In this document: piece by piece, positions 55,082-63,436 of the stretch
Position numbering within the stretch: position 1 is the first letter of the stretch
How the letters are laid out: each line of letters begins with the position of its first letter
Source: Achromobacter ruhlandii
GTDB lineage: Bacteria > Pseudomonadota > Gammaproteobacteria > Burkholderiales > Burkholderiaceae_B
NCBI RefSeq assembly: GCF_902859695.1
Contig: NZ_CADIJL010000028.1
Coordinates: 1 to 64,000, forward strand
Length of the DNA: 64,000 bases
Reading direction: 5' to 3'
Notes under the pieces: model-generated
The model's database searches: none
Seen by the model: only the letters and a program-made list of their open reading frames with translations
What the model was told of the DNA's origin: nothing
Made by a program: the position numbers and the translations under genes

Positions 55082-56078
55082 GGGCTACGCCTCCTTGGTG
55101 CAGCCAGCAGGCGCTGAGGGTCGCGCCCGACGGAGTGGACGCCAGCGCCGGGCGGTCCATGCCGCAGCGCGGACCGGCCATGGCGCAGCGGGGATGGAAC
55201 GCGCAGCCGTCCGGCATCGCGTGCAGGCGCGGCATGGCGCCGTCGATCTGGTTCAGGCGCGCGGCGCGCTGGCGCAGGCCGGGAATCGCGTTCATCAGGC
55301 CCTGCGTATACGGATGGCCGGGACGCCGCAGCACCTCCAGCACCGGGCCGATCTCGACGATGCGGCCAGCGTACATCACCGCCACCCGGTCAGCGGTCTC
55401 GGCGATCACGCCCATGTCGTGCGTCACCAGCAGCACCGAGGTGCCCTGCTCGCGGCACAGCCGGCGCAGCAGCGCGGTGATCTGCGCCTGCACCGACACG
55501 TCCAGCGCGGTGGTCGGCTCGTCGGCGATGATCAGCCGCGGCCGCGCCGCCAGCGCCAGCGCGATCACCACCCGCTGGCGCATGCCGCCGGAGAACTGGT
55601 GCGGATAGTGGTCGATGCGACGGTCCGCCGCCGGAATGCCGACCGCCAGCAGCAGTTCGAGCGCGCGCTGGCGGGCCGCGGCGGCCGACACCCTGTCGTG
55701 GTGGCGGATGGTCTCGACCAGTTGGTCCCCTACGGTGAACAGCGGGTGCAGGCTGGTCAGCGGATCCTGGAAGATCGCGCCGATCTCCTTGCCACGCAGT
55801 TGCTGGCGCGCGCGGGCCGGCAGGTTGTCGATGCGGCGGCCAGCCAGGTGGATCTCGCCGCCGCCCAGGCGGCCCGGCGGTTCCAGCAGGCCGATCACGG
55901 CCATGCCGGTCAGCGACTTGCCGGCGCCGGACTCGCCCACCATGCCCAGGATCTCGCCCGGCTGGATGTCGAAACTGATATCGCGCGTGGCCACCAGGAG
56001 GCCGTGGCGGGAAGGAAACTCCACCGACAGGCCGCGCACCGACAGGGTGGGCGCGGCGGGATTCGGAACGGTCGTCAT
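55071..56078 (-). CDS. Peptide/nickel-type ABC transporter ATPase (DppD/OppD-like)
   Basis: 335 residues. Walker [11 protein letters not shown], signature [17 protein letters not shown], Walker [14 protein letters not shown], with the C-terminal cysteine cluster [20 protein letters not shown]. Its start overlaps the upstream hydrolase stop by 4 bases (ATGA). Confidence 0.9.
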
Positions 56079-57565
56079 GACGGGCTCCTGGGAAATCTCG
56101 GGTAGCTGGAGGAAAAGATCTCGTCGACCGGCGGATGGCCCCAGGTGCGGTCGGGGTAGCGTGCCACCAGCCGGTCGAACTGCGCTTGCGCCTGGTCCTG
56201 CGCCAGCCGGGCATCGAAGCCGGGAATGCGGCCATTGACCATGACGAAGCGGCCGTCGATCACCACCTGCGACACGTCGCGGCCGCTGCCGCCGACCATC
56301 AGCGTCTGAATCGGATCGATCAGCTGGCCGTTGCGGTCGTGGGAAAAATCGAACACCACGATGTCAGCCTTGGCGCCCGCCGCCAGCCGCCCCAGGTCGG
56401 CGCGGCCCAGCGCGTCGGCCCCGCCCAGCGTGGCGGCGTCGTAATAGTCTTCCGAGCGCACCGCCTCGGTGGATTGGTCCATCACCCGGCACAGCATCAT
56501 GCCGACCTGCATGTTCAGCACCATGTCCGGCGGCCAGGTGTCGGTGCCCATGCCGATCTTCACGCCCAGCTCGCGATAGCGGGCGAACGATTCCAGCGTG
56601 GCGCCGTGGCGCGCCGACACCAGCGGACAGTGCACCACCGTGGCGCCGCCGTCGCGGATGATCTCCAGGTCCTGCCCCGGCCGTTCGATCTGGCGCGAGC
56701 CTGACACGTAGGTGCCGTGCGGCAGCAGCGCGCGCTCGGACAGGAAGCCCAGGCTGCGCAGCCATTCCGGCGGGCTCATGCCGTGCTGCGCCAGCACCAG
56801 GTCGTATTCCAGGCGCGACTGGCAGCAATGCAGGCGGATCGGGATGGCGCGTTCACGCGCCGCGGCGGCCGAGGCGCGCAGCAGCTCGGGCGTGCAGGTC
56901 TCGATGCGGTCCGGCGACAGCATGGCGCGCACCCGGCCGTCGTACAGGCCCTCGACCTCGTCGGCGAACGCCACCGCCTGTTCCAATCCGGCCATGCCGC
57001 GCGCCGCGTCGTAGTGGCAGCGGATGCGCCCTTCCCCGTCCACATAGGTGTGGCCGCTGCGATAGGCCGGCCCCAGGTAGACGCGCAGCCCCAGTTCGCC
57101 GGCGGTGCGCGCCGCCGACAGGAATTCATCGCGGGTCTCGCCCCACACGCGGTAGAACAGCGAGGCGATCGGCAGCGCGGTGGTGATGCCGTTGCGGATC
57201 AACTGGGCGAAGGCGTAGCGCTTCTGGAACGCCAGCTCGTCCGGCGTATACATCTCGTACGGGCCGCGCTGCATGTACGTGTCGGGCCAGATGCGGCCCT
57301 TGCGCCAGGCCGGCGAGTTGTCGAAACCCAGGATGGTCGTGTCCAGGTCAGACAGCGCGTCCAGGTCGACGAAGCCCGGGCCGATCAGGGCGCGGCCGTA
57401 GTCGTGGCGCCGCGCCACCGCGCCGGGATAGCGCGGGCCGACGTAGACGATGCGGTCGCCCTGGAACACCACCTCGCCGTTCTCGTAGAGGCAGTGGCGG
57501 CCGTTTTCGTGGCCGACCACCCAGCGCGCGGTCAGCAGCGTGGCGTCGTCGCGAGCGGCCATCAC
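56075..57565 (-). CDS. Amidohydrolase-superfamily protein lacking the first HxH
   Basis: 496 residues of the chlorohydrolase/TrzA-like branch, TIM-barrel with N- and C-terminal beta segments. The barrel strand 1 that normally reads PGFxDxHxH reads GPGFVDLDAL (62-71): D69 and L71 replace the two metal histidines. Later ligands look present: H246 (IRLHCCQS), H283 (LPHGTY) and D342 (MGTDTWPPDM). It may bind metal with fewer or different residues, or use another chemistry. It overlaps both operon neighbours by 4 bases. Substrate unknown. Confidence 0.8.
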   Translation of the reverse strand: MMAARDDATLLTARWVVGHENGRHCLYENGEVVFQGDRIVYVGPRYPGAVARRHDYGRALIGPGFVDLDALSDLDTTILGFDNSPAWRKGRIWPDTYMQRGPYEMYTPDELAFQKRYAFAQLIRNGITTALPIASLFYRVWGETRDEFLSAARTAGELGLRVYLGPAYRSGHTYVDGEGRIRCHYDAARGMAGLEQAVAFADEVEGLYDGRVRAMLSPDRIETCTPELLRASAAAARERAIPIRLHCCQSRLEYDLVLAQHGMSPPEWLRSLGFLSERALLPHGTYVSGSRQIERPGQDLEIIRDGGATVVHCPLVSARHGATLESFARYRELGVKIGMGTDTWPPDMVLNMQVGMMLCRVMDQSTEAVRSEDYYDAATLGGADALGRADLGRLAAGAKADIVVFDFSHDRNGQLIDPIQTLMVGGSGRDVSQVVIDGRFVMVNGRIPGFDARLAQDQAQAQFDRLVARYPDRTWGHPPVDEIFSSSYPRFPRSPS

Positions 57566-58755
57566 GGCGCCTCCACCAGCGCGCGGCCATCGCGCGCCAC
57601 CACCCGGCCGCGCTTGACCACCAGCTTGCGCACCGGGCGCGAGACGATCGCCTCGGCCACCGTCTCGGCGTCCACCAGCACGAAGTCGGCGTGGCAGCCC
57701 GGCGCCAGGCCGTAGTCCGCCAGGTCCATGACGCGCGCATTGCCATAGGTCGCCACATGCAGCGCCAGCGCCAGTTCGTCGTCGCGGCGGAAGTTGTTGC
57801 GCAGGCCCACCAGCATGGCACGTTCCAGCATGTCGGGCTTGCCGTAGGGACCCCAGGTGTCGCGCATGCCGTCGTTGCCGGTACAGACGGTGACCCCGGC
57901 CGCGTGCAGCCGCGCCACGTTGGGCACCGGACGCGAGGCCGAGCCGGTCGTCATAATATGCACGCCCGCCTCCACCAGCCCGTCCACCAGCCCCTGTACC
58001 GCCTGCGCGTCGGGCATGCCCAGGCAGAACGAATGCGACAGCGTCACCTTGCCCTGCATGCCCAGCGCCAGCACCCGGTCGATGGTCATCTGCATCGAGA
58101 ACGCGCCGAGTTCGCCGGCTTCGTGCAGGTGGATGTCGATCGGCTTGCCGTGCTTGTCGGCCAGCGCGAAGATCGCGTCCAGATGGCCCTTGGGGTCGCG
58201 GTCCATGCCGGCCGGGTCGAGCCCGCCGACCACGTCCGCCCCCATCCGCAGGGCCTGCTCCATCAGTTCCAGCGTGCCCGGGCGGATCAGCAGCCCGCTC
58301 TGCGGAAAGGCCACGATCTGCACGTCGATCTGGTCGCGGTACTGGTCGCGGGCGCGCATCACGCCCTCGATCGCCGCCACGCCAATGTCGGTGTCCACGT
58401 CGACGTGGCTGCGGATGTGACTGGTGCCGTCGGCCACCGACATCACCAGTTGCCGCGCCGACTGGCGATAGGGATCGATCCCCAGGCGGCGCTTCTCGGC
58501 GCGCTCGTTCTCGATCTTGTCGATCAGGCGCGGGCCCACCTCGTTGCGGTACCAGGGCATGCCGTACAGGGTCTTGTCCAGGTGCGCGTGGGCGTCGATC
58601 AGGCCGGGCAGCAGCAGCGCGCCGCCGCCATCGACGCGCGGCACGCTATCCGGCACCGCGCCGTCCATGGCCGCGAAGCGGCCGTCGCGCACCAGCACCG
58701 AGGTGGCTTCGCCACCCGCCGGCCGCACGTGGGTATACAGGGTTGCGTTGTCCAT
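57562..58755 (-). CDS. Amidohydrolase, cytosine deaminase (CodA)-like
   Basis: 397 residues. Complete metal-site motifs: H56 and H58 in LIDAHAHLDKT, IDIHLHEAGE, LSHSFCLG and CTGNDGMRDTWGPYG. The HAHLDK motif is typical of cytosine/isoguanine deaminase and related amide or heterocycle hydrolases. Unlike its downstream partner it should be a normal metal hydrolase. Overlaps the next gene by ATGA. Confidence 0.85.
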   Translation of the reverse strand: MDNATLYTHVRPAGGEATSVLVRDGRFAAMDGAVPDSVPRVDGGGALLLPGLIDAHAHLDKTLYGMPWYRNEVGPRLIDKIENERAEKRRLGIDPYRQSARQLVMSVADGTSHIRSHVDVDTDIGVAAIEGVMRARDQYRDQIDVQIVAFPQSGLLIRPGTLELMEQALRMGADVVGGLDPAGMDRDPKGHLDAIFALADKHGKPIDIHLHEAGELGAFSMQMTIDRVLALGMQGKVTLSHSFCLGMPDAQAVQGLVDGLVEAGVHIMTTGSASRPVPNVARLHAAGVTVCTGNDGMRDTWGPYGKPDMLERAMLVGLRNNFRRDDELALALHVATYGNARVMDLADYGLAPGCHADFVLVDAETVAEAIVSRPVRKLVVKRGRVVARDGRALVEAP

Positions 58756-58785
58756 GGTTCTCTTGTCTCCGTGTTCTTGCCGCGC

Positions 58786-59727
58786 TCAGCGCAGGCGGGG
58801 ATTGAGGGCATCGCGCAGCCAGTCGCCCAGCAGGTTCACCACCAGCACCACCAGGCTCAGGTACAGCGCGGGAAACACCACCACCCACCACTGCCCCGAG
58901 AACAGGAACTGGTTGCCCAGCCGGATCAGGGTGCCCAGCGACGGCTCGGTCGGCGGCATGCCCACGCCCAGGAAGCTCAGGGTGGCCTCGATCAGGATCG
59001 CCAGGCCCAGGTTCAGGGTCGCGGTCACCATCACAGGCGTCAGCGTGTTCGGCAGGATGTGGGTCAGCATGATGCGCAGCGGGCTGACCCGGATCAGCCG
59101 CGCCGCCTGCACGTATTCCTTGCCGCGCTCGACCAGCGCCGAGGCGCGCACGGTACGGGCGTACTGCACCCAGTTGGTCATCGAGATCGCCAGGATCAGG
59201 ATCACCGCCGACAGCGTCTCGCGCAGGCCCGGCGGCAGCAGTTGCCGGAACACCGCCGTCACCAGGATCGCCACCAGGATGGTGGGAATGCTCAGCAGCG
59301 TGTCGCCCAGGCGCATCAGCGCATTGTCGATCCAGCCGCCGAAATAGCCGGCCGCCAGCCCCACCAGCAGGCCGATCGCCAGCGACAGCACCACCGTGGC
59401 CAGCCCGATCACCAGCGACATGCGCGAGCCATACAGGATCGCCGACCAGACATCGCGCCCCTGGGTGTCGGTGCCCAGCAGGAACTGGGCCTCGCCGCCC
59501 GCGATCCAGCGCGGCGGCAGCTCGGCGTTGAGCAGGTCCAGCTGCGCCAGGTCGTAGGGGTTCTGCGGCGCGATCCAGGGCGCGAACAGCGCCAGCAGCA
59601 CCACGGCGATCAGCACCACGCCCGCCCCCATCGCCACCGGATCCTGCCGCAGGCTCCACCACAGGTCGCCCTGGAAGAAGCGCGCCAGCCGGCCGCGGCC
59701 CGCGTTCGACATCGGTTTAGTGAGCAT
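58786..59727 (-). CDS. Peptide-type ABC permease (DppC/OppC-like)
   Basis: 313 residues, N-terminal helix (DPVAMGAGVVLIAVVLLALFAPWIAPQNPYD) then a five-helix BPD_transp_1 domain with GTDTQGRDVWSAILYGSRMSL and LVERGKEYVQAARLIRVSPLRIMLTHILPN. Starts inside the end of the DppB-like gene (11-base overlap). Confidence 0.92.
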   Translation of the reverse strand: MLTKPMSNAGRGRLARFFQGDLWWSLRQDPVAMGAGVVLIAVVLLALFAPWIAPQNPYDLAQLDLLNAELPPRWIAGGEAQFLLGTDTQGRDVWSAILYGSRMSLVIGLATVVLSLAIGLLVGLAAGYFGGWIDNALMRLGDTLLSIPTILVAILVTAVFRQLLPPGLRETLSAVILILAISMTNWVQYARTVRASALVERGKEYVQAARLIRVSPLRIMLTHILPNTLTPVMVTATLNLGLAILIEATLSFLGVGMPPTEPSLGTLIRLGNQFLFSGQWWVVVFPALYLSLVVLVVNLLGDWLRDALNPRLR

Positions 59728-60709
59728 TGGCGCCTCCCTTGACGTGCTGGCTGCGCAGGCGCGGGTCGACCACGCCGTACATCATGTCCACCAGCGTGTT
59801 CAGCGCCACGAAGATGAAGGACACGATCACCAGATAGGCGGCCATGACGGGAATGTCCACGAACATGACCGATTGGATGAACAGCAGGCCCATGCCGGGC
59901 CACTGGAACACGGTTTCCGTGATGAGCGCGAAGGCGATCAGGTTGCCGATCTGCATGCCGGTCACCGTGATGACCGGCATCAGGCAATTGCGCAGCGCCA
60001 GCCGGAAATGCACCACCCGGTCCGGCAGGCCGCGGGCGCGGGCGAACTTGATGAACTCGGTGCGCAGCGTCTCCAGCATCTCGGCCCGCACCAGCCGCAT
60101 GATCAGCGTGATCTGGAACAGCGCCAGCGTGATCGACGGCAGCACCAGCGCGGCCCGGCCCGACGGCGTCAGCAGGCCGGTGCTCCAGCCGCCGATGCGC
60201 ACCGTGTCGCCGCGCCCGAAACCGGGCAGCCAGCCCAGCTGCACCGAAAACACCAGGATCAGCATGATGCCGACCACGAAGCTGGGCAACGAAATCCCCA
60301 GGATCGAGACGAATTGCAGCGCCTGCGCCAGGCGCGACTTGCGGTAGATGGCGGTCAGCACGCCCAGCGGCACCCCGATCACCAATGACAGCAGCGTCGC
60401 CATCATCACCAGCTCGAACGTCGCCGGGAAGCGCTCGGCCACCAGCGCGAACACGTCCTGCTGGTTGCGGTAGGAAATGCCGAACTCGCCGCGCGCCGCG
60501 TTGGCGACGAAGTGCACGAACTGCATGCCGACCGAGGCGTTCAGGCCCAGCCGCTCGCGCAGCTCGTCGCGCTGCGTCTGCGAGGCCTGCTCGTTGAGCA
60601 TCATGTCGACCGGGTCGCCGACGAAACGGAAAATCACGAAGGCCAGCAACGCCACCGCCAGCATCACGCCGACCGCATTGCAAACCCGCCTAACTATGAA
60701 CGCCAGCAT
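59717..60709 (-). CDS. Peptide-type ABC permease (DppB/OppB-like)
   Basis: 330 residues. N-terminal helix MLAFIVRRVCNAVGVMLAVALLAFVIFRFVGDPVD, then BPD_transp_1 domain with EFIKFARARGLPDRVVHFRLALRNCLMPVITV. The order binding protein, B, C fits the family. An 86-base gap separates it from the binding protein gene. Confidence 0.92.
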   Translation of the reverse strand: MLAFIVRRVCNAVGVMLAVALLAFVIFRFVGDPVDMMLNEQASQTQRDELRERLGLNASVGMQFVHFVANAARGEFGISYRNQQDVFALVAERFPATFELVMMATLLSLVIGVPLGVLTAIYRKSRLAQALQFVSILGISLPSFVVGIMLILVFSVQLGWLPGFGRGDTVRIGGWSTGLLTPSGRAALVLPSITLALFQITLIMRLVRAEMLETLRTEFIKFARARGLPDRVVHFRLALRNCLMPVITVTGMQIGNLIAFALITETVFQWPGMGLLFIQSVMFVDIPVMAAYLVIVSFIFVALNTLVDMMYGVVDPRLRSQHVKGGANAH

Positions 60710-60795
60710 GTGCGCCTCCTGTCAGCCCCTGGGGGGCATCTCGACATTCCAAGCCAGGAGCGCCGCGGCCGATGCAGGACGCGGCGCCTTGCCCA

Positions 60796-62373
60796 TCACT
60801 TCATGCGCACCGTCCACAGCCGCGCCTTGTTGTCGGGCATCTGCAGCACGTCGCCGACGTTGGCGCCCACCGCCCAGGCCATGGGCTGCTGGTGCAGCGG
60901 CAGGAAGCGCACGTCGTCGTGCAGGGTCTGCAGAATGTCGCTCATCATCTGCACGCGCTTGGGGCGGTCCATCTCGGCGGCGGCGGCGTCGATGCGCGCG
61001 TCCAGCGCCGGATCGCCCCACTGCCCCCAGTTGAAGACCCCGGCCGGGCCGGTGCGGCTGTGCATCACCTGCAGCAGGATCGACAGCGCGTCGATCTGCG
61101 GCTCGTTGGCCCAGCCGTGAATGGTGATGTCGAACTCGCCACGCGAGCGCTTGGGGTTCTGCAGCGAACGCGGACCGCTGGCCAGCGAGGCCTTCACGCC
61201 GATGCGCGCCCACATCGAGGCGGCGGCCTGGCATAGTTCCTCTTCGTTGACGAACATGTCGTTCGAGCACAGCAGCGACAACGTGAAGCCGTCGGGGTAG
61301 CCGGCCTCGGCCAGCAGCTTCTTGGCGCGGGCGGCATCGAACGGCAGGCGTTCCTCCTGCCTGGCGTCATAGCCCGGGATCGACGGCGCCACCAGCGCGC
61401 CGGTGGTGCGCGACAGCCCGCGCATCACGCGCTTTTGCAGCAGCTCGGGCGACAGCGCCATGTACAGCGCCTGGCGCACGCGCAGGTCCTTGAGCGGGTT
61501 CTTGTCGGTGATGTTGGAGCCGACCAGCTTGTCGCCCAGGTTGAAGCCGAAATACAGCGTGCGCAGCTCGGTCGCGGCCAGCACCTTGACGTTGGGCGCG
61601 GCGCGCAGGCGGTCCAGGTCCTGCAGCGGCGCGTTCTCGGTGAAGTTGATGTCGCCCGACAGCAGCGCCGCCACCCGCGTCGGCGCCGAGGCGATCGGCG
61701 TGAACTCGATGCGGTCCAGGTTGTGGCGCGGCTTGTCCCACCAGTCCGGATTCACCACCAGCACGGTGCGGGTGTCGGGCCGGTACGACTCCACCTTGAA
61801 GGGGCCGGTGCCGTTGGCGTTGTGGGTGGCGTAGCCCTCGATCTTCTTGGCCGCGTCGGTCGGCTTCAGGCTGTTGTTGTCCACCAGCCACTGGCGGTTG
61901 AAGATGAAGATGTTGGTCAGGTCGTTGAGCATCAGCGGGTACGGATGCGTCATCTCGATGTCGACCGTGTAGTCATCCACCTTGCGCGCCGCCTTGAAGG
62001 CCGGCAGGTTGCCCTTGAGCGGCGAGGCGTCGTCGGACACGCGGGTCATGGACGCCACCACATCGTCGGCCGAGAACGGCGCGCCGTTGTGGAACTTGAC
62101 GCCGCGGCGCAGATGGAAGCGCAGCACCGTCGGCGACGGCGACTCCCACGACTCGGCCAGCGCCGGCGTGATGTTGAACTTGTCGTCGTAGCGGATCAGC
62201 GCTTCGTACACGTGGTTCAGGAACGCCAGGTTGAAGGTGCTGCCGTAGGAATACGGATCGAGCGAGTCGAGGTCGCGGGCGGCGCCCCACTTCAGGGTGT
62301 TGGCGGCGGATGCCCCGGTGATGGCCGATAGCGCGATCACGGCCCCGGCGGTCCACTTCAGCAGCGTCTTCAT
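60796..62373 (-). CDS. Peptide/opine-type ABC solute-binding protein
   Basis: 525 residues, SBP_bac_5 family. Signal peptide ending GASA (about residue 23). Family features: LKWGAARDLDSLDPYS, LRFHLRRGVKFHNGAPFSADDVVAS, LRVRQALYMALSPELL and AKKLLAEAGYPDGF. It captures a peptide-sized or opine-like ligand for the DppBCDF-like transporter. ATG 62373 with GGGAG upstream is preferred although the frame is open beyond. Confidence 0.92.
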   Translation of the reverse strand: MKTLLKWTAGAVIALSAITGASAANTLKWGAARDLDSLDPYSYGSTFNLAFLNHVYEALIRYDDKFNITPALAESWESPSPTVLRFHLRRGVKFHNGAPFSADDVVASMTRVSDDASPLKGNLPAFKAARKVDDYTVDIEMTHPYPLMLNDLTNIFIFNRQWLVDNNSLKPTDAAKKIEGYATHNANGTGPFKVESYRPDTRTVLVVNPDWWDKPRHNLDRIEFTPIASAPTRVAALLSGDINFTENAPLQDLDRLRAAPNVKVLAATELRTLYFGFNLGDKLVGSNITDKNPLKDLRVRQALYMALSPELLQKRVMRGLSRTTGALVAPSIPGYDARQEERLPFDAARAKKLLAEAGYPDGFTLSLLCSNDMFVNEEELCQAAASMWARIGVKASLASGPRSLQNPKRSRGEFDITIHGWANEPQIDALSILLQVMHSRTGPAGVFNWGQWGDPALDARIDAAAAEMDRPKRVQMMSDILQTLHDDVRFLPLHQQPMAWAVGANVGDVLQMPDNKARLWTVRMK

Positions 62374-62444
62374 GATGGCAATGCTCCCTTGGAGGTGGGT
62401 ATGGAATACGTCTGGAGGCCGGCGCGGACGGCCGGCGGCGGTAA

Positions 62445-63188
62445 TCAGTGGCCGGCGGTCTGGCGCTGGGCGCGCTCGAGCGTGGCCAGCGCCAGCACCT
62501 GCGACAGGGCGGCGCGATAGGAATCGATCACGGGCACGGCGGGCAGGCGCGGCAGGCTGGGCAGGAAACCCGCCAGCGCGGCGCCGGCCACGATGACCAC
62601 GTCGGCGCCCTGGGCGACCGCGTCGTCCAGGGCCTGGCCCACGGCGGCGATGGTCGCGGGCGAGCGCGTGACGTAGTCGAGCGCATTGCCCGGCAGCGCC
62701 AGCAGGCCGGCGCAGCGCGACTCCAGCCCGAGCTGGCGGATCTGCTCGCGCAGCATGCCCGGCCACAGCCGCCCCACCGTCACGATGGCGTAGCGGTCGC
62801 CGCGCTGCAGGGCGGTGAGGATGGCGGCCTCGGCCATGCCGGCCACCGGCATGCGCAGGCGCTCGCGCACCGCGCCGATGCCGGGTTCGCCGAAACAGGC
62901 CAGCAGGCAGGCGTCGAATGGCTCGCCGGCGGCCTCGGCCTGGGCGGCCTCGCGCTCGGCGGTTTCGCAGACGGCGTGGGCCGACACCACGGCCTGCGCC
63001 CGGCTGGCGATATAGGCGGGCCCGAACGGCACTGTCACGGCATGCACCCGGGCCGCGTCGCCAAAAAAAGCGCGCGCCTGCTCGGCGAGGCTGGCGGTCA
63101 GGTCGGCGGTGGTGTTGCCATTGATCACCAGCAGGCGGCTGGGCGTGACGGCCAGGCGGTCGGGAAGGACGGCGGGTGCTGCGGACAT
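62445..63188 (-). CDS. Asp/Glu/hydantoin racemase-family protein with one catalytic Cys
   Basis: 247 residues. N-terminal VINGNTTADLT and first catalytic Cys98 in LLACFGEPGIGAVRER fit the aspartate/glutamate/hydantoin racemase family. The second half normally has GCAGM; here the aligned segment VIVAGAALAG puts Gly202 at the cysteine position. A two-base racemase is therefore unlikely; a one-Cys lyase or isomerase, as in arylmalonate decarboxylase relatives, is possible. First gene of the minus-strand operon, divergent from the GntR gene. Confidence 0.85.
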   Translation of the reverse strand: MSAAPAVLPDRLAVTPSRLLVINGNTTADLTASLAEQARAFFGDAARVHAVTVPFGPAYIASRAQAVVSAHAVCETAEREAAQAEAAGEPFDACLLACFGEPGIGAVRERLRMPVAGMAEAAILTALQRGDRYAIVTVGRLWPGMLREQIRQLGLESRCAGLLALPGNALDYVTRSPATIAAVGQALDDAVAQGADVVIVAGAALAGFLPSLPRLPAVPVIDSYRAALSQVLALATLERAQRQTAGH

Positions 63189-63206
63189 GAATCAAACCCC
63201 TGATGG

Positions 63207-63218
63207 TTTGTATACAAA
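63207..63218. promoter_or_regulatory. Operator-like palindrome TTTGTATACAAA
   Basis: Perfect 12-bp dyad 19 bases before the racemase-like gene start. It has the GTATAC core expected of FadR-subfamily GntR sites and repeats at 63263 and 63495. A half site (ATACAAAA, 63227-63234) lies next to it. Confidence 0.65.
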
Positions 63219-63250
63219 ACCATTCATACAAAACCCACAGCTTCCTGAAT

Positions 63251-63276
63251 TTTGTATAAATCTTTGTATACGATTT
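63251..63276. promoter_or_regulatory. Second operator cluster in the divergent region
   Basis: TTTGTATAAA (63251-63260) and TTTGTATACGATTT (63263-63276) are 12 bases apart start to start. They are centrally placed to block transcription in either direction. Confidence 0.6.
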
Positions 63277-63436
63277 ATGGCGACAATGTACGCCATTGGT
63301 CCGACGCTTCAAGCTATCGCTAACCCTTAGCGGCCGATGGTGTATGCTGTTTCGCACCTAGAAAAGTGCGCACCGGCGCGATTCCGCCGGCAGATTCCCC
63401 GCACCGGAACGCGCACGCATCGGAGATCCACACCAG

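Noticed and set aside
60796..63357. Possible N-terminal extension of the solute-binding protein
   Set aside because: The extension overlaps the racemase-like gene in another frame; a clear signal peptide begins at 62373.
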